From Astropecten irregularis (Eukaryota; Echinodermata; Asteroidea; Paxillosida; Astropectinidae), in NCBI GenBank assembly GCA_963971285.1, contig OZ020260.1, positions 11,194,798 through 11,258,797 on the forward strand: a DNA stretch of 64,000 nt. Reading direction: 5' to 3'. Below the pieces are notes generated by a model. That model was given only the letters and a program-made list of their open reading frames with translations. It did not search any database and was not told where the DNA came from. The stretch's first letter is position 1. Each line of letters opens with the position of its first letter. Made by a program: the position numbers and the translations under genes. Below, piece by piece: positions 44,141 through 55,095 of this stretch.

Positions 44141-44280
44141 TTTCGCACATCTATTTCGGTCGCACTTCTCACACGGTCTCAACGTTTCGACTAGCCTGCT
44201 CTAGTCATCATCAAGAGAGCAGGCTAGTCGAATCGTTGAGACCTTACGACTCGAGAAGTGCCAATTAACGAAATGCGAAA
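44141..44280. repeat. Long imperfect hairpin (inverted repeat, 62-65-bp arms)
   Basis: Left arm 44141-44202 and right arm 44216-44280. The inner 27-29 bp around GACTAGCCTGCTCT and its complement pair almost perfectly; the outer parts (TTTCGCACAT / ATGCGAAA, GCACTTCTC / GAGAAGTGC) pair with gaps. The minus strand of the left arm reads TTGATGATGACTAG then CTAGTCGAAACGTT, resembling the CTGATGA..GAAA core of hammerhead ribozymes. Confidence 0.8.
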
Positions 44281-45470
44281 GTACGAACGATTCTTATATG
44301 ATGTTTCCGCAAACCGATCCACATTCTACAGCATCCTAAATCAACTTAATTAACTTTAACGACCTTAAAGAGATAGAAGGAGAAATACAAGGAAAGAGAG
44401 CCTGGGAATCCTTTGAAATAATTGCAATATCAAAATAGCAAGAACACAATCCTCATTCAGGGTTATAAGCATGTAACCCAAAGATGAGGTTTTCCAAATA
44501 GATACTTTTCACCAGACAAAGACTACAATAGGACTAAATATGATATTCATATTTTCTTCATTCGTTTTCAATACGGGTCATTTTCGTTGGGATAGACCTC
44601 GACAGTAATAGGAAAGAAACAAAAACGTGCGTTGAAAACGTCCAGGCAAATCAAACAGACTCCAAATCCGTCGTTGACAATGCACACGCTAAGTGGAAAA
44701 GATACATGGTTTGTTGATAGTACGGCTTAGCTTCTGCGTCTTAGGAGCGGGGTAATGGAAGGGCGAAGGCTGAGCAACCCCTCGGAACGGCGCAAAAATA
44801 GAAAGAAAGAACGAAAGAAAGAAGAAAAACTGACTGGATAAATCTGGGTTTTATTCAATCTAACCCGACTCGATATTTTCACAACGTCTTAGCGAACAGA
44901 AAGGTCCCGGATTGAACAAATACTGAGAAAGCTCAGTCCGTTCAAGAAAGACATTTTTTTGGTGAATGTTTTTATTATTGTTGCGGATTTCGCCTTTGCA
45001 TGGAAACGAAACAGAAAAGGAGGGAAAAGACATTTGTCGAACGTCACAATTGAGTCACTTTATGACATTGAGAATAGGAAAGTGGGAGATTTGGGAATTT
45101 TAAGGGACTGAATCGTCTGTTTACACAGCAACCTATATTCGCAATATGGATTCTGAGTACACGCTGTGTTTATAAAGCCTGACAATGCTTACATGAGCGT
45201 TGATAAATATAAGTCATATATGCAACCGAGGTGAGCACATTATAACATGAATATCAGAAGATTGTTTGGGGCACTTTCCATTCACAACCGACTACAATTA
45301 TTTGGAGCTTAACGTCCTGATAAATCCTTAGTGAAAATCAATCTCTATGACATTAAAACGGGAACCCTGGCCCATAGAACATTTAGTATAGTGTCTGAGA
45401 TGTTTAGTATAAACCAACAAGACAAACAGAAACAAAACAGAAAAGAAACAAATAACGAAATAATTTGCTT
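44281..45470. other. No recognisable gene
   Basis: AT-rich with only short open frames. A short GAAAGAAAGAACGAAAGAAAG run lies at about 44801-44821. Confidence 0.5.
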
Positions 45471-45812
45471 AAAGGTAGTATCATACTTTGTTAAGAAACC
45501 AAAACAGAAATGTTCACAGATTTATAACTTAAAGGGTATGAAAATGGTGGTGGTAGAAACATACCGCCTGAAATGGTGTATTTATCCAGAAATTAGTAAA
45601 ACAACGACCGAAAATCGTTTTGATCTTTTAAAAGATCAAAAATAAAAGAGAAAAGACTTAAGAAATACTGTGGCTGTTTTCAATGTTTTCTCAAAAAGTT
45701 GGCACCGTACAGGGCTGAAATTTTCACAGATGACTGTTACTGTATCTTCCTTGATATTTTTACCCATGAATCTGTATTTCTTTGATAAAAACCAAAGTAT
45801 GATATTACCTTT
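45471..45812 (+). mobile_element. Family A TTAA element, copy 5
   Basis: It starts TTAAAGGTAGTATCATACTT and ends GTATGATATTACCTTTAA, TTAA on both sides. The ends are well preserved. A short deletion in the left half removes the CGTTAAAATTTT-type segment. Confidence 0.9.
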
Positions 45813-46396
45813 AATGCCAATTTGGCAAATACATGTACATAACTGCATGGCCGTGTGGCTAACCAATGAAGGTGTTGTCACAAATCATCAAACTGCCTGA
45901 AACACCAAACAAGATTGAGAGATTGTGCACTTATAGTAAAGCACCTCAGTCATTACACTATCAACGGAAAGCAGTTTTTCTATGAGCATTATTTAGAAAT
46001 CACTTTCTTAATGTAAGTTCCTAGCATTATAATTGAAAACCAACAACGACAAGATTTGGTTGTAAGTTTTAATGTGTTTGGTCACCCCCATTTTGGTTAT
46101 TTTTGAATCGCTCATTATCTTGTCACATTATGAATGAACAGCTTTTTTCAATTCCCCTTCAAAAGAAATGTAAGAATGTGTCAAAACACTTTCTGTTTTC
46201 TGTGCTTCAGAAAACCAACATCTTTCACTATACAAAACCCACGCAAATTGCCTTCCAATTTAAAATCAAAAGATAATGTATCGAGCAAGCTTGGCAACAT
46301 TTTCATTCATTCATGTTTCATAATTATATCGTCTTTGCTTTGTGTGGTACAAAATAGGGCCTATCTATATCAAGTCAATTCGGTTTAAGTTGAGTT
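45813..46396. other. No recognisable gene
   Basis: AT-rich, with short open frames at 46134-46388 lacking domains. Confidence 0.5.
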
Positions 46397-46548
46397 GGGA
46401 TCGATTTCACCAAACTCATCGTAACTTACTATCAATCGTAAGACGCATGATGCATTGCAGCCCCACGTATAGAAGTTGTGGGATACGATGGGTTATCCTT
46501 CGTAACTCGAGTTACGATCGATCGTATGGCTTCGTGAAATCGACCTCC
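46397..46548. mobile_element. Foldback family D, copy 3
   Basis: GGGATCGATTTCACCAAACT to CTTCGTGAAATCGACCTCC, with TAACTCGAGTTACGATCGAT inside. About 150 bp, non-coding. Confidence 0.85.
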
Positions 46549-46673
46549 GTACATATAGGCATCTTTCATAGGAAATTCGGTTTTATGCTCGAATATCCAT
46601 TAGATACATCATTATTCAAATACAATTATTCGGCTCTATTGCTGCCATTCATAAATATCTCTATCATCATCAT

Positions 46674-46804
46674 AGGGTGCCGTTCGTTTAGCTCCCCCGG
46701 GTCGACACCAGTCAACCTCGTCCCCATTATCTCGCTTGTTTTGTGCAGTAAAACACGACCATTCCCAGTATGGGCTGACCCGTGTTAGCTAAACGAATGC
46801 ACCC
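46674..46804. mobile_element. Small hAT-like MITE
   Basis: Left AGGGTGCCGTTCGTTTAGCT, right AGCTAAACGAATGCACCC, complementary apart from one position. 131 bp. The termini resemble hAT-type MITEs, but an 8-bp target duplication is not evident. Confidence 0.65.
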
Positions 46805-47713
46805 ATATACACAAAACATTCAAAAGGGATTGTTTTTGTTTTCGTTTGTGGAACGTTACCACTGGCTGCCATCAGGGCTTAGGTACGTTTAAGCATATCC
46901 TTCAATCAATTTATCAAAATGTATGTCCTTGCAAGAGTAATTCTCTACCGTCACGCTGTGCTCTTTTGTGTATTATACACGTGTATATTATAATATACAC
47001 ATCGGCAATAGTTGGTTGTATTGGACATATCACACAATCCATCATTCACGATGTTGTTCACGTTGATAAAGTGTTTCCCGTTCGTTTCTCGACAAGGTCC
47101 CAAACACAAGAGCTACTTAGCCGTGTGTCTGTACCGCCCTTCTTGTTCATGCATTTATTTTGGAAGCAAGCAATTCTTTAAAAAAGTTCCAATTTGTTTG
47201 GCGTACCAACCAAGGTACCATTTGCATAAGACAATGGATTACACCAATAATAGTGCGTTATGGTTGGCGTACGTTATGACCCGTCGTGTGACCATTATAC
47301 AATGTGTGTACTGCTTTGTGGGCTGGCTTTTTCACGCCAGAAAAAGACGGGCTCTAATTAGCTGCACTAAATCATTTCCAACTTCTGGTTTTGACGGCAA
47401 TTGTTTGTTTGTGATCAGAGTCAAACTGAAGGGCGGGGTGGATCATAGTGCTATTATTCCCCGAGTCTACTTGGCTGGTATAGCCTCCCTCTATCACGTG
47501 CCTCGGTCATATACCACACCGAACCACTCCTGGGATGTCATAAATATGCATAATTATCATCTGATGTAAATGCCAATTAATCAGAGCCAAGAATCATCTT
47601 CGTTTTGAAAGCGCCCTCCATTTTCAGAACAAATCTTCTCCCACAAAATGACACCCAAAAAGCACCAAACCTCTGGAATATCACACGTTCATCGCAACCT
47701 CTTTTGACACCTT
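46805..47713. other. No recognisable gene; perfect 20-bp palindrome at 46981-47000
   Basis: GTGTATATTATAATATACAC at 46981-47000 is a perfect palindrome. The open frame 47012-47569 has no domain, no coding-like composition and a non-standard start, so it is not called. Confidence 0.55.
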
Positions 47714-48097
47714 TAACGGTAATATACATGTATCATATTTTTGGTTTTGTCAGAGAAAATGCAGATTCATGAACATAAATATCAAGAAAGACACAGCTAC
47801 AGTCATCCGTGAAATTTCCATTCCCATACGATGCCCACGTTTTGAGAGAAAAAAAGTGAAAAATCCCCAAGTTTAAAAGAAAAAATATTTTCATCGTTAT
47901 TTTTTTTCTTTTAAAGGTAAACATTGTTTTCAGAAATTGGTTTTACTGTTTTACTCTTTTCTTGATAAATAAAATATTTCAGGCAGAAAAAACTTCACCG
48001 ATATCACGAAAGATCACTATCTTTATACCCAGTAAGTTACATGTAAATCTGCAAAGATTTCGGTTTCGGTATGCTACCAAAGTATGATAGTACCTTT
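47714..48097 (-). mobile_element. Family A TTAA element, copy 6
   Basis: Left TTTAACGGTAATATACATG (altered), right CCAAAGTATGATAGTACCTTTAA. The interior has CAGATTCATGAACATAAATA and CTTGATAAATAAAATATTTC. Confidence 0.85.
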
Positions 48098-48457
48098 AAG
48101 TCAAAATCTTCTGTCCGCCAAAAAATGCACTCTAATTTGGCTCTAATATTAGTTTTTGTCTTTTTATTTCTCGCCTTTCTCGCAGTAGATTTCCTAGATA
48201 GAGGGCGCTTTATAAATACTTATTTTTAATCGTAATTTAAGATGGTATTACTATTCTTAAGATATGAATAGTATAGTGTAACAAAATAATGAAAGACACA
48301 CAGAGGCAGACGTTACCATGTAGAAATTAACTCCACTAAAAGACTCGAGTTTATAGGCGACAGTGATATCAAAATGCTTTTTATTATCATGGCAAACAGA
48401 AACAGAAACAAAACAAAATAAAATAAAATTCCAATGCGTCTAGTTCGATATCCAGGG

Positions 48458-48681
48458 CGTTTACGAAACGGAGGCTCAGGCTCTGTGTCCATTTTCATGA
48501 ACCCATTCTGAAATAATGGGTATCAAAATGTAGCAGCGATTGGTTCGGAAGTAGATTCTCTGGTTTGGAAAGGAAAACAGAGCTTCAGCGTCGATGAAAA
48601 ACCACAACCTATATTTTCAGCATGGATGTCAGAGCTGGAGCCTGAGCCTGAGCCTGAGCCTGAGCCTCCGTTTCGTAAACG
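48458..48681. mobile_element. GGCTCN-type foldback element, copy 3 (best preserved)
   Basis: The 26-bp terminal repeats are perfectly complementary (48458-48483 and 48656-48681). They begin CGTTTACGAAACGGAGGCTC; the right one is preceded by extra GAGCCT hexamers. The body has GGAAGTAGATTCTCTGGTTT and CACAACCTATATTTTCAGC, shared with the other copies. Confidence 0.9.
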
Positions 48682-51225
48682 TCTTTGAGTAGTTCTCGAC
48701 GGTCCTCTATTAAACCCATCATGCAGATTGCCAACCTCGACCCCACGACGACGTGAACAGTGGATAGGTTAACGGGATTAAATCCTGCCATTGAAGGAGA
48801 AAGAACCATGCTTTGAAATTGACATGTGCACGTCCGTGTGCTAAAAAAGGTTAACTAATTGACTAATTCCTAGTATGTCTATTGTGATCATACAGCTTAA
48901 GTATATAATAATATACCAATGTTTTGTTTTGGGTATGCGTAAGGCCGCAGATTGTGGCCGCCCAAATAAAACAGCAAGTCAACCGCATACGATTCTTTTC
49001 GCTAAAATCACATAAATAAGGACGTCGCGTGGATTTAAATTGTCAGGTGGAAACAAGTTATTATACAAACAGGGCATTAAACATTACAATTAAATAATTC
49101 CAATGGAATAATGACATCGAAGGCAAATTGAATCGTGCCAATTTTCACATTTTTCCAATTTCATGTTGTGAAAAACAAATAACCAATTCATCAATTTCCT
49201 TAAAAAAAAATAAAAAATTCAAAGATGTTTTTTCGAAAAAAATTTGTGCAAAATAAAAACCCACAGAAATTTATTCACCGTGATCATGACATGAGCTGTC
49301 AGTATGCAGCCGATGGGATATATAAATATGTACAGAGTTGACGTTTGAAATATAAACCGTGATAGGTGAGTCGGATGGCTTTTTTTGTGCCTTCGTCTTC
49401 TTCTTCTTTTTACACGGAGTGAATTGAATATTTAACTCCGTCCATCTGTTTGATGAAGGAAAGCATTTAATGATAGGGAACGGGTAGAGGAGTCGGTAGC
49501 ACCTGGAGAAGTGTCCCTAGCGATTCCAGTCGCGCGCTGTCTATCCCCGACCTCTTTCGTCTCTCGACTCCGGGCGATATCTCTCTTGTCTCTCTCTCTC
49601 CCTCTGTGTTCCCCTCTGATGTCCATCCCACCTTGCCGCGTCCTGGAGGGAAAGAGGAGTCGACACAGATGCAGGTTTTCATGATCAGCTGGCCGGTCAC
49701 ACCGCGGCCGAGGGAAGTAGAAGGAGAAGAAGAAGAAGAACCAGAGGATATAAGGGCAGTAGAGATGCAGTTGACGAAAAAAAAAACCTGCCAGGAGGGT
49801 GTGAAGATGGAATCATAATACCATAATCACGTCCCGCTAGAATGGCACACTGGGAGTAGATACACAGACACGTCATCAATCAATGAGGGGTTCGGCCAGG
49901 GAGAACTGAGGTTGGAGACGGTAGAGGGGGAGTTTAGAGGAGGAGGAATCTAGGACGGTCGGAGAGAGAGAGAGAGAGAGAGGGGGAGAGAGAGATACTG
50001 ATGTGGGTGTGCTAGATAGAAGATGGGTAGACGGACAAACAGACAAGCACTGAATATCATGCACCGATAGGGTCCCAGGTGTGAGTTGGAGATCTACAAC
50101 GTTATGGGTGGAGGGAAAACACTCTACGAGCAGACATGCAAAGTAAAGAATCTACAGAGAGGAAGCGATTACTATATCAATAGTACAGAAGGTGGAGATC
50201 GTATAGATCTAATAGCAACTACTGAAGTACATAGTAGTATAGCAGAAGTGGTAGATAGATGCTCCACAGGGTTAGCAAAGAGTATAACGCACTGGCAAGG
50301 ATGTATTAAGAGAAGCAATGGAATGACACTGAAGGTATACGACTCATGACATCCTATAGTGATTGACGAACAATGTCACTCAAGGATGTCAACATAATTA
50401 AATATCCATACAGCAAAATGCCTGTCAAAAAAGGGCATCACAGCAAAACGAAAGGGAGGATTCTAGTCCCGTGACCCACCATGCACCACCGCCATGCCTG
50501 CCTAATAGTGAGACAAATTGAGGCTCTATAAAACTACACCGGCTATGCCGTGTATTGTCTGCTCAATGCATCCATCCGCACCATTATCATCATTGTTGCA
50601 TTCATTATACCGTATACAGTCAGCAAATAGCTCCAAATCCACTAAAGATTACTCTGCCGTAAAATTATGATCTTTGGCGGGAAAACCAAATGAATATCAC
50701 CGGTGAATTTTTGATGAAAAGGTAATAACAACCCAGCAAGCCGTACAACGTCATGAATGGAGAAAAGGATTACAGAATAGTGGGAAATATGAAAAAATAA
50801 AAAAGTGCACTGATGATTATAGAATAAAAACCGGATGAAACTGATGCACGCATAATATTGCCGGTCGATGCAATATTAATGCTGATGTCTTAATAGTGAA
50901 AAGTGTTTGGCTTTAATTTATTGATGGTACGACAGCAATGAATCAGGGAAAACCGTCTCCATCTGGTGGGCCCGGCGAGCGCTGCCGACCCATGGTCGGC
51001 TGGCTTGCTGGCTGGCTTGCTGGCTGGCTTGCTGGCTGGCTGGCTCCCCGACCGGCTGGGGCGGATTGGAGGGACAGGGGCAAACCGCTTCACGCTCCGG
51101 CAGGTATAGAGACTTGCGGGTTGGTTCCCACTCCACGAAGGGGTCACGTAGGTGTCAATGGTCACTACTAGGCCCCTCCCTCCCAAAAATACTATACATC
51201 GGCAATAGCACAACTAATGTGTCTT
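48682..51225. other. No recognisable gene; simple repeats
   Basis: A (GAA)n-like tract lies at about 49720-49742, a (GA)n tract at 49964-49992 and GGCTGGCTTGCT tandem units at 50998-51045. Open frames at 49606-49818 and 50086-50349 have no recognised domain. Confidence 0.5.
50998..51045. repeat. 12-bp tandem repeat GGCTGGCTTGCT
   Basis: About four units, the last shortened to GGCTGGCTGGCT. The open frames across it are artefacts. Confidence 0.85.
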
Positions 51226-51570
51226 AAAGGTAATATCGTACTTTGGTTTTGCAAGAAACGCAGATTCATGGGCAAAAATATCAAGAAAGATACACGAACA
51301 GTCATCTGTGGAATTCCCAGTCCCATACAGTGCCCACTTTTTGAGAAAACAGAGGAAACCGCTCACGGTAAGCCTACTTTCAAATCTTTTCACAGGAGTT
51401 ATCAGTGTTTTGATCTCCCTGAGATCAAAACTGTTTTGGAATAAGTGATTTTACTCTTTTCTTCAGCTTTTCAGGCAGAACAATTTTAACGGTATTTTTC
51501 TACCATCACCATCTTTATAACCGGTAAGTTATACAGTAGGTAAATCTGTGAAGATTTCTGACGATACCTC
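51226..51570 (-). mobile_element. Family A TTAA element, copy 7
   Basis: Left TTAAAGGTAATATCGTACTT; the right end is eroded near GATACCTCAGTAAC. The interior has AGATTCATGGGCAAAAATAT and ATCTCCCTGAGATCAAAACT. Confidence 0.8.
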
Positions 51571-52061
51571 AGTAACATAAGAAAAATGCCACTTCCTAAT
51601 AAATCACACCCTGCCTCAAAGGGTGTAACTGGAATTTCGCGGTTCAACAAAACACACCTTGCAAGCTCTCTACCCTTAATTTCACATCAGCCCGACTTCC
51701 AGAAAAATATAAATCCTACACAATGATTTCGTTCGAAATGAAAGCAAAAGTATGATGGAAGCAAATTTCTGAGAGCATAAATTCACGCGATTTGTTTGGT
51801 ATTAAGCAAATAACTATTTGCTTGTTTGATTATGAGATGCAGAGAAGGGTTATGAAGAAGAAATTAGCGATGTCAGTAACAGACTAAACAAGGGGGATCA
51901 ATAGGAGAAGATAAAACATGCAAATGAGAGGGAAGGAGTTGGCCGTCGGTTAGTATTTACATGACTACTACAAATAAATGAAATGTTTGACGACAGCCTC
52001 AAAAACAACAGCGTGATAATTTGCTTCAGGCTGGTTTACAGTCCAGATACGAAATGTTTCT

Positions 52062-52279
52062 TCTTAATGGTTATCTTTCGTAACTCGAGTTACGATCGAT
52101 TGCTAGGGCTTCGTGAAATCGACCCCTGGGGTCGGCTTCACCAAACTCATCGTATCTTACAACCAATCGCATGATGTATGATGCATTGCAGCCCACGTAG
52201 AGGTCGTAGGATACGATGGGTTATCCTTCATAACTCGAGTTACGATCGATCGTAGGACTTCGATCGTGAAATCGACCCT
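52062..52279. mobile_element. Foldback family D, copies 4 and 5 in tandem
   Basis: A right-half copy (52062-52127, TAACTCGAGTTACGATCGAT to GAAATCGACCCC) is followed immediately by a full copy (52128-52279, starting GGGGTCGGCTTCACC and ending GAAATCGACCC). A family A element begins 15 bp further on. Confidence 0.8.
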
Positions 52280-52293
52280 TGGTTGTTTGTATT

Positions 52294-52574
52294 AAAGGTA
52301 GTATAATACTTTGGTTTTTGTCAAAGAAATACAGATTCATGGGCAAAAATATCAAGGAAGATATCAGTCACAGTCATCTGTGAAAATTTCAATTCCATAC
52401 GGAAAGATTTTCGGTCGTTGTTTTACTCGTTTCTGGATAAATACAATACACCATTTCAGGCGGAAAAATTGTAACGGTAGGTTTCTACTAGCATCATCTT
52501 CATACCCTGAAAGTTATACGTAAATCTGTGAACATTTCTGTTTTGGTCTCTTACCAAAGTATGATACTACCTTT
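52294..52574 (-). mobile_element. Family A TTAA element, copy 8 (internal deletion)
   Basis: TTAAAGGTAGTATAATACTT to AAAGTATGATACTACCTTTAA with intact TTAA on both sides, but only about 281 bp. The centre with the GATCTTTTAAAAGATC block and CTTAAGAAATAC is missing. Confidence 0.88.
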
Positions 52575-52717
52575 AAGCGGTATGTCTGGTAGTAATGATA
52601 ACCTCGCGAGCAAAACACAAATGAGTGAGCTTCATGAACCATGATGGACATGCTCTATGAAGACAAATATTTTTAAGGCATGAATGGTAAGTAGCAAACC
52701 TTTATGAACTTGGCCCG

Positions 52718-52877
52718 TCAGGTTGGTGAGCCAGGCCCAGGGGGCGGTTCGAGTCTCCTGACGGCATCGGTCAGCTGATCTGTGCTGCTGCCCATCTTCA
52801 CCAGGAGGGAGTTGAGGAACCGCTTACTTGCCTCCTCCTCCAACGCATTTCTGATAGCACTATTACGCCTGGCCAGA
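52718..52877 (-). CDS. Candidate terminal coding exon of an unidentified gene
   Basis: The minus strand shows a long polypyrimidine tract (CTTCTTCTTTTTTTTTAG) ending in AG at 52879-52878. An open frame of about 53 codons with protein-like, GC-rich content follows, to a TGA at 52720-52718. The peptide contains LARRNSAIRNALEEEASKR, KRFLNSLLVKMG and TDAVRRLEPPPGPGSPT, an amphipathic, coiled-coil-like helix then a proline-rich end. The first base completes a split codon (phase 2). I do not recognise the family. It could be the C-terminus of a Myb/SANT-like or structural protein, or a domesticated transposon accessory protein. No upstream exon was identified, and no AATAAA lies close downstream on that strand. 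It would be convergent with gfi1, about 15 kb beyond its 3' end. Confidence 0.4.
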
Positions 52878-53118
52878 CTAAAAAAAAAGAAGAAGAAGAA
52901 AACAAAATAAAACAAAATGAGCAAAGTATAGGCCTTATTCATGGTGCATCCATCTTGTCGCCTTCATTGTATACCCGTTGGGAAAGATAACACCAATTCT
53001 AAAAATAAAAACGGGTACCAGACTTCTTTGAATCCAAGACTCGATTTGATTGCAGTGCTTCGAATGTAGAACGTATGCACCGTAAGGTCTATTGACCTAC
53101 CATCAATCCACACGATCT

Positions 53119-53543
53119 GGGGCAAATTTCACTGCCCTGCTTAGCACAACAATTTGCTAACCGTGAAATGTCTGTCTTAATAAAAACACCCTGGGCTTAA
53201 CACCCACATTTCCACGGGTTGTGTATCACTTGTGATTGTTCTTTGGCTGTTGTTCGCTGACCATGAATATGAAATGGAAATTTGGTTGTTAATCCTATTC
53301 TGCACTAGTAAGAATGAGGTCATGGGTTCGAATCCCACCTGAGCCAGCATGTGATTTTTTCACGTGCTCTCACAAGCACTGAGTAAACAGTGCTCATCAA
53401 CGTCGGTGAAGGGCAAGCCTAATTTGCATATTTTCTATTTCCCGACCAAAATCATTTAATATTCATGAATCCTATTCTTATTAAGACAGAAAATTAATGG
53501 TTAGCGAATTTTTGCGCTAAGCATGGGCCGTGAAACCGGCCCC
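53119..53543. mobile_element. Foldback family E, copy 2, interrupted by a SINE
   Basis: Ends GGGGCAAATTTCACTG and GTGAAACCGGCCCC. It shares CTGTTGTTCGCTGACCATGA with 32221-32456 and is split by the insertion at 53302-53467. Confidence 0.88.
53302..53467 (+). mobile_element. SINE type II inside family E, with 11-bp target duplication
   Basis: Exact direct repeats AATCCTATTCT at 53291-53301 and 53468-53478 bracket a 5'-truncated SINE. The insert has GGTTCGAATCCCACCTGAGC (B box), CAAGCACTGAGTAAACAGTG and GGGCAAGCCTAATTTGCATA. Truncation at the 5' end and a target duplication are typical of LINE-mobilised SINEs. Confidence 0.92.
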
Positions 53544-54410
53544 TGTTTAGACATGGGCTCATGTCTGATTGGGTTAAATGGGAACGAGCTAAATGGGGAA
53601 GGAAGGTAATTTCAAACTTTTAGGATGATCGTCACATTTGCACTCAGCCATACCAATGATCCAACCCCTACTCCGTTGCAGCTGCGTCGCCGAGTTCAAA
53701 CAAATTTTGACCAAAGTAAGGCAATCGCTTCGGAGTTCCAAATTGAAACATTAACTGAAGAGGATCATAAAATTCTGCGGCGCCAAAGGGGTCTTTACCC
53801 CATGACCAAAAGCAAGGAGTTCGTCAATGTTTTCAAAAACCCAAACTTTTACTGGTATGTGATTAGAGACCGAGTCTGAATGAAACCCTTTCTAAAACTG
53901 ATGGACCAAACACTGTAAACGATGGTATAACATTAATAATATGGGTAAATTAATACTGTAACTACTTTTTTTTTTTTATCCCGTGCATCAGAATCGGGGT
54001 CAAACGGCCTTATTTATACAGCCAGCACGCGGCGGCCATCATGCGTGTATATCTACATCATGAATATTGTGAATAATCATACCATCCAGTTTGCTGTATC
54101 AATGAGTTGGCATAATACATCCTATAGCCTATCATAAGCCTATCCATAATGCATTATACAGGCAGTCAACCCGGTATACTCTTATAAAGGTTTACTTTTG
54201 TCCCAACAACATGCATGAGTAACCATGGCGTACTTCCAATGACCTTGACTATCAAGAGACAATCCCCCAAAAAACTTCTCCCCCACCCCAATTTTGAACA
54301 AAGAGCTTTGAAACGCAAGAGGGAAATAATATCACAAGAAATGTTGGTCCCATGCTTCATGAGCTTTTTTTTAATAATTACCGATGCTTATAACGATCCA
54401 ATGTCTTGTT
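53544..54410. other. No confident gene
   Basis: The open frame 53625-53879 (ATG at 53625, containing RRQRGLYPMTKSKEF) follows a possible acceptor TTTTAG, but I cannot place it in a family and it has no partner exon. The rest is AT-rich. Confidence 0.45.
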
Positions 54411-54771
54411 AAAGGTATAGTATCATACTTTGGTAAGAGACCAAAACAGAAATGTTCACATATTTACGTATAACTTTCAGGGTATGAAGATGATGCTAGT
54501 AGAAACCTACCGTTAAAATTTCTCCGCCTGAAATGGTGTATTTATCCAGAAATTAGTCAAACAACGACCACAAATCTTTTTGATCTTTTAAAAGATCAAA
54601 AATAAAAGAGAAAAGACTTAAGAAATACTGTGGCTGTTTTTCACTGTTTTCTCAAAAAGTGGGCACCGCATGGGACTGAAATTTTCACAGGATGATGACT
54701 GTTACTGTCTTGATATTTCTGCCTATTAATCTGCATTCCTTTGATAAAAACCTAAGTATGATACTACCTTT
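54411..54771 (+). mobile_element. Family A TTAA element, copy 9
   Basis: TTAAAGGTATAGTATCATAC to AAGTATGATACTACCTTTAA with TTAA at both ends and a full-length interior. Among the best preserved copies. Confidence 0.9.
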
Positions 54772-55095
54772 AAAAATGTAGGTATTTGAAATTAAGCCCG
54801 GAGCGCTGGAACTTATACGCCGAGGTTTTTGGACGATGTCCCCGTCAACTGGCATGACTCAGGGACGGTGGCTTTCGGCTATGGGCTTGACCCAACCTCC
54901 AAACACACACCATACGACAAGTGATGTACGACACCACCGACTTACGATATCCAACCCATATCTCTCTCTCTCTCATATGTTCCATGAATAAGTGATGATT
55001 CAATTCCACGTCTGCAAATATTTTAATTGTCACCACCAGCCAACATAATATGCAAACGGGAGCCCTGCCCATGGCTATAGTACTGAAAGGTCTTT

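Noticed and set aside
46981..47000. Perfect 20-bp palindrome GTGTATATTATAATATACAC
   Set aside because: AT-rich alternating sequence where such palindromes arise easily; no element boundary or gene start nearby.
47012..47569. 185-codon open frame on +
   Set aside because: Non-standard start, Cys/Tyr/His-rich random-looking content, overlapping other frames.
53625..53879. 84-codon open frame (RRQRGLYPMTKSKEF)
   Set aside because: Protein-like in places and after a possible acceptor, but no family, partner exon or donor that I can support.
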